A DNA stretch of 64,000 bases from Rachicladosporium sp. CCFEE 5018 (lineage: Eukaryota > Ascomycota > Dothideomycetes > Cladosporiales > Cladosporiaceae): assembly GCA_002077045.2 (NCBI GenBank), contig KZ111154.1:1-64000 (forward strand), in the 5' to 3' direction. The translations under genes and the position numbers were made by a program. This document shows positions 43,369-55,478 of the stretch, one piece after another (the stretch's first letter is position 1; each line of letters starts with the position of its first letter). The notes under the pieces are model-generated. The model saw nothing but the letters and a program-made list of their open reading frames with translations, did not search any database and had not been told where the DNA came from.

Positions 43369-43800
43369 GACGGCTATATTGCTAAGTAGAGTGGATGCGA
43401 TCGAAGTTGCTGTTAGATGATGGTGGTAAGTCGAGGTACTTCTGGACGTTAGTAATCGGCCTCGGACGCTTATCAGATTTTGGTTTTGTCAACGTCAAAG
43501 TCGAGATGGCGTCAGTCGCGGTCGGGGGACTCGGAAGGCCTCCCCGCGGAGATCTTCGAGGCCCCAACGATTATATGGAACGAGAGTAAGGTAAGACATA
43601 GTGACTTGATGTGAATTCGATGAATCTTCTACATGCTACAATATAGCTTCACAAAAGGCGTAGATGCTCTCACAATGCCGTATTTGTTACACCTCGCATC
43701 GCCCCAGCCCTTCCCATTACCACCAGATACCCATACATGCTGTGATATATCGTACATATCCCTGCCGACGCTCCTCGCATCTCGCACCAGCAATTCACCA
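43369..43800. other. Intergenic, no gene seen
   Basis: 432 bp between the GRX3/4 promoter and the 3' end of the GPI protein gene. Confidence 0.5.
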
Positions 43801-44578
43801 TCAAAGCAAAAAGGCCACAGCGATAGCGATGCTGACGAGACGTCCAGCAGTGATGGCAAAGCGAGACGCAGCTCCAGTGTAGAATGGCAGATCGGCGGTG
43901 GCCGTAGGGGATGCCGTGAAGGTGATGAACGATGTAATGTTCTCTGGTCGAGGGGCTGGCATAGCCACACTAGCCGAGTATGGAACCGTGTCCGATGGGG
44001 TGGCGTTGCTCGCGAACATTGTTGTGTATGGGTTGATCGTCAGGATACCGGCTGTCCAGGTTGATATATTGGCTGCAGCAGACGCGGTCGTGGCTGGAGT
44101 AGACGGCAGTGTGATGTCGTAGGTTGTGATCTCAGAGTCGGAAGAAGTCGCGGTGAGAGTGGGCGACGGCGATGAGATCGTGATGGTGTAAGTTGTGACG
44201 CTGGAAGTGCCGTCGGGCGAGCCTGGTGCGGAGGACCTTGTGTCAATAGCAGTGCCAGTTGCTGACGCTGGTTGGCTGCCATAAGACTTTGTGATGGTCT
44301 CCATGGACGGCAAGGTGATGGTGTGCGTGGTCACCGTGGTCGAAGCGGCCGAGTAGCCTGGTATTGACGATGGCAGCGTGATCGTATGTGTCGTGCGGAC
44401 GGAAGCAGCTGTAGAGACGAGTGCAGAGGAGGTCGACTTTGCATCCGGCACGACGTCGCTGGTGGAAGTGCTTTGCTGAGAGGATTCAGCTTCTGACGTG
44501 GAGTCCCCACAGGTCGACTCGATGTATGCATGTGCAGCTGTGGCGAGTGTCAGCAATGAAACGGTCGACGCTGATCAT
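43801..44578 (-). CDS. GPI-anchored cell-wall protein with TITLP repeats; start disrupted
   Basis: The mature part runs from about 44520 to the stop at 43801. It is Ser/Thr-rich with four copies of a short motif (TTHTITLPS, TTHTITLPS, TTYTITISS, TTYDITLPS) spaced 20-45 residues apart, several N-glycosylation sites, and a C-terminal hydrophobic GPI signal (GRLVSIAIAVAFLL). The leader reads LLTLATAAHA but lacks an in-frame ATG. Removing one T from the TTT run near 44560-44565 would connect ATG 44578 and give MISVDRSLLTLATAAHA, a perfect signal peptide. An assembly homopolymer error is therefore the best explanation, with a real frameshift or a missed first exon as alternatives. Such stalk proteins are O-mannosylated wall components; the repeat type resembles that of fungal adhesin-like proteins. 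It is the near neighbour of another secreted protein on the same strand. Confidence 0.6.
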
Positions 44579-44644
44579 ACAGAGCGTACCATCGAGCTCC
44601 GAGCTGCATGTCAGCCTGGCACTCCTCCCGCCACGGAAGATGCA

Positions 44645-45151
44645 TTATCCGCCGTCGATGATCCCGAGATCGGCACTGCTCGCCTCCGTACCCAAACATT
44701 CTTCCACAGAGTAGATGAGGACTCTGCAGCCGTTCGCAGCGTTGATGGCAGCTGAGGCATGTGGGATGAAGGACTTGAAGCCGTAGGGGCTCGTGGCGCA
44801 GCTTTGATTGAGAGGCAGGGTGACAGAGTTGTCGGGGTCACCTGGAGTCTGTGATCTGAGTCAATTGGGAGTCACCGCAGCAGACAGGCAAATGTAACGT
44901 ACGAACGACTGCTCGCATGAGTACATGACCTTGGGCGTGTACGAGACGTCCAGATTGGCGATCAGGTTTTGCGTAGCTGGTGGACTTGGGCACTCCTTCA
45001 AGATGCATGCTGTGAGCTCCGAGGGCGTTGGGGAAGAGCAAAGCTCTGCGTTGCCGTTGGTGAGACAAGTCTGCAAGCACCAAGGGACGACAAGCTGGGA
45101 TGTTGCGAGGTGGACAAGAGTGGCATAGACGAGGAGACGAGCGATCGACAT
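44645..45151 (-). CDS. Small secreted cysteine-rich protein, effector-like
   Basis: Exons 45151-44903 and 44848-44645 give 150 residues, with a phase-0 intron GTACGT..TCACAG. A signal peptide (MSIARLLVYATLVHLATSQL) is followed by a compact domain with about eight cysteines (PWCLQTC, ELCSS, TACILKEC, YSCEQS, QSCATS, NGCRV, EECLG). No CFEM, hydrophobin, LysM or other known spacing fits. The sequence ends IIDGG without an anchor, so it is probably fully secreted. Size, leader and cysteine content fit the usual description of a fungal effector candidate or small wall protein. I recognise no family. It lies just upstream of the GPI-anchored stalk protein, same strand, 66 bp between coding ends. 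Confidence 0.7.
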
Positions 45152-45795
45152 TTTGCTGGTGTAGTTGGGTGTATGGAGTAGGGTCCGGTGGTTGCGTAGT
45201 GAACCTGGTGGATTCTTGCAGACGGGATTGAAGAAAATCGATGAGATGGAGAGGAGGACAAGGAGAGGAGAGACACGAAGTGGAATTACTTCTCAATGAA
45301 GAGTATGGCAGGCGTTGTCCACCATGGCCATCAGGAAGTGAGCAGTCGTCACGTCGAGACTGCCGTTGTGCTCATACATCGTCCAAACCTGTGCTGACAA
45401 GAAGGTAGACTTTGTATGCCGATTCACTTGGGAAACCAGTAGTAGTCCGCCTGGCGGCACATACTTCGACCCCAACCATGCGCTCACATGTCGGCGCATA
45501 GCTAAGATGTAAATGTTCTGACGAGGATGCATCGCTACGACGTTTCTGTATGTTGGAACAGTGGTGTTTGGGAAGGCGATGAAGTCGGAGCAACTGCCTC
45601 GGCAAGATCTCATTTTCCTTGGCGCTCGCTGGCCACCGATCTCGCCCGATGGCAGTTGCCGGGCGAGTATGATCATCGACTCAGATCGTGAACCTTGGAC
45701 TGCACTCCTACTCTACGCCACGCACGCACACATCTCCCCTCTACTGCAACACCCACACCACAGTACCAGGACTTCGCTCCTGTACTTCTCCAATC
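45152..45795. other. Divergent spacer upstream of SDH1
   Basis: 644 bp separate two divergent starts. A 127-codon minus-strand ATG frame (45293-45676) lies inside but has no recognisable features, so I do not annotate it. Promoter elements for SDH1 should lie here. Confidence 0.45.
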
Positions 45796-47794
45796 ATGCT
45801 ATCCTCTACCTTCCGACAGCAAGTTCGCACCGCGAGCAAGCTGTCGCAGCAACTTCAATGCCGTAACTTCTCACGCACAGCACCGGCCAAGAAGATCATA
45901 ACACCCAATGGTCCGCTACGAGCGCGAGAGGCGTCGCCTTTCATCAACAACAAGTATCCCGTGATAGACCATGAGTACGATGCACTCGTCGTCGGCGCCG
46001 GTGGCTCAGGTCTACGCGCCGCCTTCGGGCTGGCAGAGGCAGGCTTCAACACGGCATGCATATCGAAGTTGTTCCCGACTCGATCACATACTGTAGCCGC
46101 ACAGGGTGGTATCAATGCCGCGCTTGGTAATATGCACAAGGACGACTGGCGATGGCACATGTACGACACCGTCAAGGGTTCAGATTGGCTGGGTGACCAG
46201 GACGCCATTCATTACATGACGCGAGAGGCACCAGCATCAGTCATTGAGCTCGAAAACTACGGCTGCCCGTTCTCGAGAACGGACGACGGCAAGATTTATC
46301 AGCGTGCGTTCGGTGGGCAAAGCCAGGACTTCGGCAAGGGTGGGCAGGCATACCGATGCTGTGCTGCCGCTGACCGCACTGGACACGCTCTTCTGCACAC
46401 ACTCTACGGCCAATCGCTCCGACACAATACCAACTACTTCATTGAGTTCTTCGCCATCGATCTGATCATGGAGGACGGAGAGTGCAAGGGTGTGCTCGCA
46501 TACAACCAGGAGGATGGCACGCTCCACCGCTTCCGATCCCACCACACTGTACTGGCAACCGGCGGCTACGGTCGCGCATACTTCTCCTGCACATCTGCAC
46601 ACACTTGCACCGGTGACGGTATGGCCATGGTCGCACGTGCCGGTCTACCCAACCAGGACATGGAGTTCGTCCAATTCCACCCGACTGGTATCTACGGCGC
46701 TGGCTGCTTGATCACTGAGGGCTCTCGTGGCGAGGGTGGCTACCTGCTCAACAGCGAGGGTGAGCGATTCATGGAGCGTTACGCACCCACTGCCAAGGAT
46801 CTCGCATCTCGTGATGTCGTCAGCCGAAGCATGACGATGGAGATTCGCGAGGGCCGTGGTGTTGGACCAGACAAGGACCACATCTACCTCCAGCTCTCGC
46901 ACTTGCCACCAGAGGTCCTCCACGACCGTCTCCCGGGTATCTCTGAGACTGCATCGATCTTCGCTGGTGTTGATGTACGCAAGCAGCCCATCCCCGTCCT
47001 ACCGACTGTGCACTACAACATGGGTGGTATTCCTACCAAGTACACCGGTGAGGTGCTCACTGTCGACGGCGAGGGCAAGGACGTTGTCGTACCAGGTCTC
47101 TACGCATGTGGTGAGGCAGCATGTGTATCTGTCCATGGCGCGAACCGTCTCGGTGCCAACTCCCTTCTCGACTTGGTCGTCTTCGGCCGCGCTGTCAGCC
47201 ACACGATCCGCGACAACAACAGCCCAGGCAAGGCACACGCTGAGATCTCAGCTGATGCTGGTGCTGAGTCGATTGGTGTTGTTGACACTATTCGCAACGC
47301 TGATGGGCCAAAGAGCACGAACGAGATCCGCAGCGCCATGCAGAAGGTCATGCAGGCTGATGTGTCTGTCTTCAGGACACAGGAGTCGCTTGACGAGGGT
47401 GTCGCGAAGTAAGTCAAATCCCCTCCTATACCGACTATGGGCATCATGCTGATAACATCACAGAATGCGCGCCGTCGACCAGTCCTTCGCTGAAGTCGGC
47501 ACAAAAGACCGCAGCATGATCTGGAACTCCGACCTCGTCGAGACCCTCGAACTCCGCAACCTGCTAACCTGCGCCGTGCAAACGGCCGAGTCTGCCGCAA
47601 ACCGCAAGGAATCCCGCGGTGCACACGCACGCGAGGACTTCCCCGACCGTGACGATGAGAACTGGATGAAGCACACACTCTCGTTCCAGAAGAAGCCGCA
47701 TGGGAGTGTGGATTTGAGCTATCGAGCTGTGGTTGGGCATACGCTGGATGAGAATGAGTGTAAGGCTGTGCCGCCTTTTGCGAGGAAGTATTAG
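45796..47794 (+). CDS. SDH1: Succinate dehydrogenase flavoprotein subunit
   Basis: Exons 45796-47408 and 47464-47794 give 647 residues; the 55-bp intron is GTAAGT..TCACAG. The start at 45796 gives a basic, Ser-rich mitochondrial presequence (MLSSTFRQQVRTASKLSQQL). The FAD-binding Rossmann motif is ALVVGAGGSGLRAAFGLAEA, and the covalent-flavin His lies in RSHTVAAQGG. Substrate-site residues are visible in QFHPTGIYGAGCLITEG, SRGEGGY and HGANRLGANSLLDLVVFGR. The C-terminal helical domain ends in VPPFARKY. The protein is the catalytic subunit of complex II. It oxidises succinate to fumarate in the matrix and passes electrons to the Fe-S subunit, linking the TCA cycle to ubiquinone. Every active-site element I can check is intact. 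Confidence 0.97.
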
Positions 47795-48202
47795 AGAGGA
47801 GGCATTGTGTACAGAGTAGCGATTTAGTACTTACTTCATGTTATATTTGCATGTTTCTGGTTTCAACTAGTAAGGATCACATGTCAGCATTTGTGTGACC
47901 TCATGCAAGGTACCGCGACCTGTTCGACATAGCTACATCCACATAATTAAAGCTGTGACTCGACCATTGACTGTCAGCATCGTCCGGCATTGACGGCGCA
48001 TGTCTCTTCGTGTCCTGGCGACGTTGTTGATTCCAAGCCTTCCATCTTGCCTTCTCGGACAGGCCTGCTCATACTCGACGTCGTCCACGCGGACATCGAA
48101 GCTGCATCCACGTCCCTGTCAAAGTACTCGTGCTTCCGAGCAGTAGAAGCTCTCGAGTATTGCACGATTAATAATATCCACTGTTGTCGCGCCAGGACCA
48201 GC
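47795..48202. other. Spacer SDH1-AMD1
   Basis: 408 bp between two genes on the same strand. An open frame enters the AMD1 coding region from about 47990 without an ATG and is probably 5' untranslated. Confidence 0.5.
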
Positions 48203-51200
48203 ATGATGCAGCGCAATGCCACCGGCCCATCCTTCCACCCCAACGACCTCACCAGACATTACTCAGACGATGAAGAGAGCGATCAGGGCAGTTTCGAGGC
48301 CTCGTCTGGAGGCAGCATGAGCGAGGAAGATATCGGCGACGAGCTCCACGAATCTACGAGTCTTACGCGAAGAGCTACGATAGACTTGGGCGAGCAAGGT
48401 CTGGAAGGACACGCAGCGGCAGAGAACGGCAGTCCGACTGGAAGCAGAACATTGGATCCGGATGGGGAGGAGGGGATGTTGCCTAGAGACAAGCAAAGAC
48501 GGACGACGCACTACAACTATAAGCTTGAGAAGCAGATGAGCTTAGTCGAAGCGAAACAGTTCTATCAGAATAATCGGTCGAATACGCTGGATGGGCAGGA
48601 CTTCTCTGTACCTCCAAGCGCTGGTGTGAGTCCGATCAGAAGGGCGAGGACTTCGTCGAGTAATGTGGGAGGGGAGCAGTATGCATTAGGGAGGACAGCC
48701 AGTGTGAAGAGCCTGCGGGGTGCGGCAGGGCAGCAGCAGGTGTATCACAGTGCACTGCCGATCGGGCTGGCAGATCCAAATAAGGACCCCAACGCTGTTC
48801 ACGTGCAGACGCCGCAGCTTGGGCGCTTCGACAATGCGAATGGAGTTGCCATGCAGTCGCCTAGCACTTCAGCGGATCCCTACATCGCCGCAGATCGAGC
48901 TGCGAGGGCGCACGTTCATCATCCTGGACTACCTCACGAGGCAAAGCCTTTACTCGAGCAAGAAGGCATCCACGGCGCTGGCGCTGGAGTCGGACTGGAC
49001 GCGGCGAACGATAGTGGCGTCACATCGGAGCTTACCGCGATCTACACGAACATACAGAAGGTACTAGACATTCGACACAAGTACATTCGACTCTCCCTGC
49101 AGGGCTCGTTCGACAATCCTCGAGATGACCCGGGGTGGCGGATATATCCACCCATGCCAGAGCCGGTATGGAAGGAAGATGGTCAGCGGTCTGCTGGAGG
49201 GACTGTGAATGGAGTCGACAATATTAGTGATCCAGGTGTGACGGCGAAGCCAGCGAAGGAAGATGAGCCTAGGAAGTACCGCAAGATGGGTTACGACATT
49301 GGAGATGACTTCGAACTCGATGACCTGCTACCAGTGCCTAGTGAGGGCGAGATGCAGTACAAGATGGACAGTCGAGGTGTCTACCAGGTCTACGAGACGT
49401 CCAAGTCGATGGAGCTAGGGGAACCGATCCTACATATTCCTACGATTCGCGAGTACTACATGGATCTCGACACTATACTTGGCGTGTCGTCGGACGGACC
49501 CAGTAAGAGCTTCGCTTACCGACGACTGCAGTATCTAGAGGGTAAGTTTAATCTGTACGTCTTGCTCAACGAGTATCAAGAGGTCGCAGATACGAAGGCG
49601 GTGCCTCATCGAGATTTCTACAACGTCCGAAAGATGGATACGCATGTGCATCATTCGGCTTGCATGAATCAGAAGCATCTTCTACGCTTCATCAAGAGTA
49701 AGATGAAGAAGTCACCGGATGAGATCGTGCTGTTCCGAGATGGCAAGCACCTGACGCTCAAGGAGGTCTTCGAGTCCATCAACCTGACCGCCTACGATCT
49801 GTCTATTGACACACTCGATATGCACGCGCACACGGACTCGTTCCATCGCTTCGACAAGTTCAACTTGAAATATAACCCAGTCGGCGAGAGCAGATTGCGC
49901 ACTATCTTTCTGAAGACAGACAACTACATACACGGCCGTTATCTAGCTGAGATCACTAAGGAGGTGATCTCGGATCTTGAAAGCAGCAAGTACCAGATGG
50001 TGGAGTGGCGCATCTCGATTTACGGTCGGACGCTGGACGAGTGGGACAAGCTCGCCGCGTGGGTTGTGGACAACAAGCTCTTCTCGCCAAACGTCAGATG
50101 GCTGATCCAGATCCCGCGTCTTTTCGACGTTTACAAGTCGTCGGGTTTGATGGAGCGCTTCGACGAAGTCATCACCAATATCTTCCAGCCGCTATTCGAA
50201 GCAACAAGGAACCCTGCTGCACATCCGAAATTACACATCTTCCTTCAGCGGGTAATCGGTTTCGACTCAGTCGACGATGAGAGCAAGACTGAGCGGCGAA
50301 TCTACAGAAAGTTCCCTTTGCCGAAGGACTGGACGACGCAGCAAAATCCGCCGTATAGTTACTGGATCTACTATTTGTTCTCGAACATCACTTCATTGAA
50401 CGTGTGGCGGAAGCAGCGTGGTTTCAATACATTCCTTTTGCGGCCGCATTGTGGCGAGGCTGGAGATACAGATCATTTGGCTGCTGCCGTGCTCTGCTGT
50501 CACAGCATCAGTCACGGCCTACTACTTCGAAAGGTGCCATTGCTGCAGTACATCTTCTACCTCGAGCAGATTGGCGTGGCAATGAGCCCTCTCAGTAACA
50601 ACGCGCTGTTCCTCGCATACGAGCGCAATCCCTTCCTGCAGTACTTCCGGCGAGGACTCAACGTCAGTCTGTCCACAGACGACCCGTTGCAGTTCGCTTT
50701 CACCAAGGAGCCGCTGATCGAAGAGTATGCGGTTGCGGCACAGATCTACAAGCTCTCGGCAGTCGACATGTGTGAGCTAGCAAAGCACTCGGTCATTCAG
50801 TCCGGCTACGAGCACGTGGTGAAGCAGCGATGGCTCGGGCCCAACTACCACCTGCCAGGCGTGGCTGGGAATGACATGGCGAAAGTCAACGTGCCCAACA
50901 TCCGCGAAGCGTTCCGACATGAGACTTGGCTGCAAGAGATGGCTATGATAGATCGATATACACAGCCGCCACAATCGCAAAGACGGCTGAGTGTGGCAAA
51001 TTTGGGCCGAACAGAGACGATGTCATCCAGTGTGTCGAACATCGCGGCACCGCCTAGCCCAACGCAGAGCATGAAGGTCGGCGCGCCCGAGCCGATACAG
51101 GTCGATACCAATTCGCTGCCTTTCAGAAGTGGGCTGTACAACAAGTCGACATCACAGGACCACATCAGTACCAGCCTAACGCTCAAGCAGCTCGGATGCA

Positions 51201-51609
51201 GGCCTCGGGCTCACAGGTCGATCTATCTCGAGCACAAGGTGACGCATCGCCGACAGCACGGCGCACGACTATGACATTGCCCCAAAGTAATGCCAGCCGA
51301 GCCGGCAATACTGCTCTCCCTCAGACCTCTCCGCCTATACCCGAGAAGACACCTTCACCCGTGCTTCTACAGTCTCAGACCTTCCCCCTCCAACCCACGA
51401 CTAGTCACGACTTCGCCAGCTCCAGCATCGGAGCTCACGAGCCGAAGATGTTTCCTGGTGTTGTAAGCAAGCGACGGAGCAGTATCGCCAGACCTGTGAG
51501 TGCAAGTCTGCCGGAGGACACAAGGCTGGACGGGAGTGTGGGCAGTCTGGGGAGTGTTGCGCCGGACGTTATCAAGGAGGAGAAGGTGGAGAGCGAGAGT
51601 GAGGACTGA
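48203..51609 (+). CDS. AMD1: AMP deaminase
   Basis: The frame starts at ATG 48203. A long disordered N-terminal region (about 270 residues) precedes the conserved part, RKMGYDIGDDFELDD region and onward. Zinc and catalytic motifs of the adenosine/AMP deaminase fold are MDTHVHHSACMNQKHLL, DMHAHTDSFHRFD, LRPHCGEAGD and LSTDDPLQF. The enzyme converts AMP to IMP and ammonia, setting adenylate energy charge and purine interconversion. The uninterrupted frame stops at 51274 after an Arg/His-rich tail that looks out of frame. A neighbouring frame carries a normal Ser/Pro-rich tail ending in KVESESED at 51609. One extra G near 51190 would connect LTLKQ to ARMQASG. I therefore give 51609 as the likely natural end and suspect an assembly deletion. 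Length would be about 1,134 residues. Confidence 0.9.
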
Positions 51610-51765
51610 AATGTGATGATGATGAGTGATGTCATGACAGCAACATCATATAGACTGTACAACTAAATTGAAAGAAGCGACGATTCAACGTCAACTCTCG
51701 TTCATCCACGATGTCATGAGTGGAAACCGTCATTCAGCCTGCTCCACGTTTCCATTACGCTTGGT

Positions 51766-53088
51766 CTACTCCGTCTCCATCTTCAATTTCTCAGCCGCAT
51801 GCTCCACGGTCCCGGCACTCCTCTCCCCCTTCAACACAACCTTCATCAGCTTCTCCAGCCTTTCCACAGCCTCCTCCCCAATCTGATAATGCACCACCAG
51901 CCGTCCACCAAGTAACCTCAACCCCGCTTTCTGCCCCTCCTCGATGAACCGCTCCACGCTGCAATTCGCAGCTTTCAGATCAAACCACACCATATTCGTC
52001 TCCACCGGATTCGTCGTCTTGCCGCCATAACTCTCCCACAGCTTCGCGATCTGCCGCGCCCGGTCATGACAAGCGGTCAACTTCCCACCGAGAAATGTGT
52101 CTTCCACTGCTACTCGTGCAGGTGCTGTGACGACACCAGCTTGCCGTAATCCACCGCCCATGGACTTGCGGATATGTCGTGCTCGTTCGCGGAAGGCTTT
52201 TGTGCCGACTATGATTGATCCGATGGGCGCGCCGAGACCCTTGGAGAAGCAGAGGGATATGCTGTCAAAGCACGCGCAGTAGTCTTTTAGGCTTCCTGCG
52301 CCTGCTGCTATGGCTTCCCAGAGGCGGGCGCCGTCGAGGTGCATCGTGATATTATGACTTCGCGCCCAGGTGGAGATTTTCTGGCATTCTTCGAGTGGCA
52401 GAACGATGCCCGCCAATGTGTTCTCGAGTGATATGAGTTTCGTCGGACAAGCATGTATATCCTCACTCAACACCGTCTGCGACTGCACATCCTCCAACGT
52501 TACGTACCCTTTCCCATTACTCGGCACAACGCCCTTGATCAGCGCTCCACACCACGCCGCGATCCCGCCAGCCTCCCACTCTAGTATGTGACTCCGATGA
52601 TCCGTCACGACACTGTGCGGCGGCCCACCAAGATGCGTTCTTATGCTAACCTGGTTCCCCATGGTGCCCGAGAGGACTAGCAGAGCGGCTTCCTTACCCG
52701 TGAGATCCGCGATGAAGGACTCGAAGCTGTTGGTCGTGGGATCGTCTTGGAAGACGTCGTCGAGGAGGGTAGTGGAGGCTATGGCTTCGAGCATGCGGGG
52801 GGTGGGGGTCGTGACTACGTCGCTGCGGAAGTCGAAAGCTGCTGGACCGGGGGTAGCCCAGTTGTTGATTGTCACATCGCTGTCGGCATTTTTGATTTGA
52901 TGCTGGGCTTCGTGCTTGACTGCTTCGGCATCTAGAACGCCATGGCCATTGGTGACTGCCATCGTACGTGATAATTGTCTTGGGCAGATCTTCGCCTTTG
53001 GAGATGGAATAGAAGGTCTTGCGGATGAGAGAGAACGAGAAATGGGTAGGATACTTGGCCTCGATAGCACTGTCCGACTTAGAAACAT
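51766..53088 (-). CDS. GLY1: L-threonine aldolase (PLP enzyme)
   Basis: This single exon encodes 440 residues. The PLP-binding core shows FDFRSDVVTTPTPRMLEAI, the DDVFQDDPTTNSFE block, the stacking His in VVTDHRSHILEWE, the Asp region MHLDGARLWEA, and the Schiff-base Lys in SLCFSKGLGAPIGS. It splits L-threonine and allo-threonine into glycine and acetaldehyde. The N-terminus (MFLSRTVLSRPSILPISRSL) is basic and Ser-rich like a mitochondrial presequence; an internal Met (MAVTNGHG) at about residue 43 could start a cytosolic form. This gives a possible dual-targeted product, which is inference. Convergent with AMD1, with only about 160 bp between stops. Confidence 0.93.
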   Translation of the reverse strand: MFLSRTVLSRPSILPISRSLSSARPSIPSPKAKICPRQLSRTMAVTNGHGVLDAEAVKHEAQHQIKNADSDVTINNWATPGPAAFDFRSDVVTTPTPRMLEAIASTTLLDDVFQDDPTTNSFESFIADLTGKEAALLVLSGTMGNQVSIRTHLGGPPHSVVTDHRSHILEWEAGGIAAWCGALIKGVVPSNGKGYVTLEDVQSQTVLSEDIHACPTKLISLENTLAGIVLPLEECQKISTWARSHNITMHLDGARLWEAIAAGAGSLKDYCACFDSISLCFSKGLGAPIGSIIVGTKAFRERARHIRKSMGGGLRQAGVVTAPARVAVEDTFLGGKLTACHDRARQIAKLWESYGGKTTNPVETNMVWFDLKAANCSVERFIEEGQKAGLRLLGGRLVVHYQIGEEAVERLEKLMKVVLKGERSAGTVEHAAEKLKMETE

Positions 53089-53813
53089 CGGCCTACAAGC
53101 GTATGATCAATGGAGTTGCAGTCGTGTTCGCGGAGATGGGTGTGTCCGATGTTGCATGAGGTGGGTTTTGTGGACTGTCCGAAACAGGCAGCTACACACA
53201 GCCACATGGTTTTCGACAGGTCTTTGACATGCATTTGTAAAATGCCATCTTGTCACAACGTTGGGTCCGACCTCACCTCGAGCTCGAGTAAACCGACGAG
53301 GAGTCACAAATCTTGACTATGCTGTCAATTGATGTGCAGTGTGTCGTCGTCGTGACAAGTGATTATTGTAATATTATACTAGGAGTCAGTGTGGAAGATC
53401 TTGGAAATGTGAAGATGCTCATACCCTCAAACGGTGCCAATTAGCCTTGAGTAAACTCATGCTCACTAGTGGGATGAGGGAATAGAGACGTCTTGTTTGC
53501 GCGACGCACTACAGACATCAATGACAAACTCCAGAACGTGATATGTGAACAATGACAACACCGTCAACATGCATCGATAGGTTTATGTCGGTCAATTCAA
53601 CACCGCTTATGGAGGCGAACCGGCCACAATGTCGGAAAGAGCATGAGAGACGATGAGCAATCTCGAATCCTCCAGGACATGGGACGTCACAAATACAATC
53701 TATCAGTAAGCTGGAGCGGAGTTGAGACAGAGAATTGACGTCAGGTGCGCAGAGCGCTTCATTTCATTTTCTACACATCTTTTCTACCCATCGTCACATA
53801 TGATCAACGATGT
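53089..53813. other. Intergenic, no gene seen
   Basis: 725 bp between the GLY1 promoter and the 3' end of con-6. No feature was found. Confidence 0.5.
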
Positions 53814-54116
53814 CTAATAGTCAAGCTTAGACTTGAGCTCCTCCTTCCTCTCCACCGAGGTATTGGGGTTGTTGATCGCAGCCTTGATGCCACCCTGGCT
53901 ATGAGGAGTGTCAGTAAACGGTCCTAGTTCATATCGGAATGCAAGAAGAACATACACATTGTTGGGGTTCTTGTTGGCATCGGACGCAGACGTGACATCA
54001 CCGCCGTCGAGCTGGTTCTCGAGGACATCGCGGGAGTGCTGCTTGGACTCCTCGGAGGTGTTGGGGTTGTTGAGGTTAGCCTTGTGGCCACCGGCGACGT
54101 TTCCTGGGTTGGACAT
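53814..54116 (-). CDS. con-6: Conidiation-specific protein 6 (Con-6)
   Basis: Exons 54116-53956 and 53898-53814 give 81 residues in frame; the 57-bp intron is GTATGT..CTCATAG. The protein consists of two copies of the Con-6 unit: GNVAGGHKANLNNPNTSEES and NNVQGGIKAAINNPNTSVER, each with a Lys/Glu-rich helical follow-on. It is hydrophilic and disordered, as is usual for the family. In Neurospora con-6 is induced late in conidiation and the protein is kept in dormant spores and removed at germination; a desiccation-protectant function is suspected. The splice restores the repeat exactly, which is strong support for the model. Confidence 0.93.
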   Translation of the reverse strand: MSNPGNVAGGHKANLNNPNTSEESKQHSRDVLENQLDGGDVTSASDANKNPNNVYVLLAFRYELGPFTDTPHSQGGIKAAINNPNTSVERKEELKSKLDY

Positions 54117-55478
54117 GGTGATTGAGGGTTGGTGTGGTGGGGTTGATATGGTTGTTGGTGTTGTTGGATGGTTGGAGTGGTTGATGAGGCTGAAGGAAAG
54201 AGGTAAATGGGAATGATTTCGAGATACATATACCTTCTCGACAAGCGCTTTGGCCCTGCAAGACGATGCTCGTCGCCATTACGTCTTTGTGATGATCGAA
54301 CGATTGCTCACGAATGCTCGCATTGTCGCGACGCATCAAGCGGTCATAACAGCACGCAATGCGAGACCAGCATAGCGCGAACCAGGTGGTTGCCTCAGCT
54401 ACCATGGCGATCTTTACTAGCGGTGTCCCCAAGGCGCGTGCAATGCAAGCTTCCGCCCTCATGCCGACAGGCGTAGACAGCTGGTGACGTGAGGATGTGG
54501 TCACAGGCAATGGTGGCAAGGAGACCAGTCGCAACACTGACTAGGCTGACCGACCTTCCCCAGGGTTCCTCCTGCAGTAGCGGCGGCAGGACACTCTAAG
54601 ATCGATCAGGTACGGCACGTGCGGTGCAGATTGAGTACAGATCTCCACAGATCCAGTGAGATGGCGGCGTTGTGCATTGACGCTCTAGCGAGCCGGTTTC
54701 GCGTACTTTCATCGGCAGCGTCATGACTGGTAAGAAGGCTGGGGCCAAGTGCGCCTTGCAAACGTGGTCTACTATTGCTGTGAAACTGTAGCCTGCGAGG
54801 CGTCACTTAGCCTGTCTGACATATGGCAGCGATGAAGTCGGTATGACCTAGTCATGAAGTAATGGCGCGAAAGCACGGTCTCTGCTTAGCATGGTAATGC
54901 TCGTGCGGGGTGATGAAATGCACTACGATCCTGACGCGATGTCCATCATTCAAGGCGCGGTTGGCACATACCGTGCCGCATCCGCATCGTGTCTGCAGTG
55001 GGCCCAGCATCCGATCGCACTACTGCGAGATGATCTGCCACGAACCGTTCAGGCGATCCAGTGGCGAGCTGCTCTGGTCGTTAATCCAAGCAAGTCCGGG
55101 AGCTGAGCACTCTGTCTCGCAGTATACATGGCGGCAACGAGTGATCGTGCCTCGCAGTCCTTCAAGAGCGGTGTGGGCGGGCCACTGTCGTGCATTGTAA
55201 GTGAGCGGAGACGTGCATTCGTGAAGCTGATGCCATGCAGGTCATGATGTGGAGAAGAGACAAGGTTCACGCTAGGATTCTGGGTGTGACCCGTCCATTA
55301 CACGAGCTCACGTGAGAGCATGCAACCACTCTACGCAATAGTGATGCGTTCATCTAGAGAGCGTGCAAGGGTGGACCATGCTCGAGGTGCTTGCAGCTAT
55401 CGCAGGGTAGGAGCGAAAAAATTGCAAAATGTTATGACCTACGCAGGGATCGCTGAGAGGATGTTAGGAGATGGTACA
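54117..55478. other. 1.36-kb intergenic region, no gene seen
   Basis: Only short frames without family features. The part next to 54117 is the con-6 promoter and leader, with TGGTTG/TGTTGG repeats near 54140-54180. Confidence 0.5.

Noticed and set aside
45293..45676. 127-codon minus-strand frame with ATG upstream of SDH1
   Set aside because: It lies in a divergent promoter region and has no recognisable feature.
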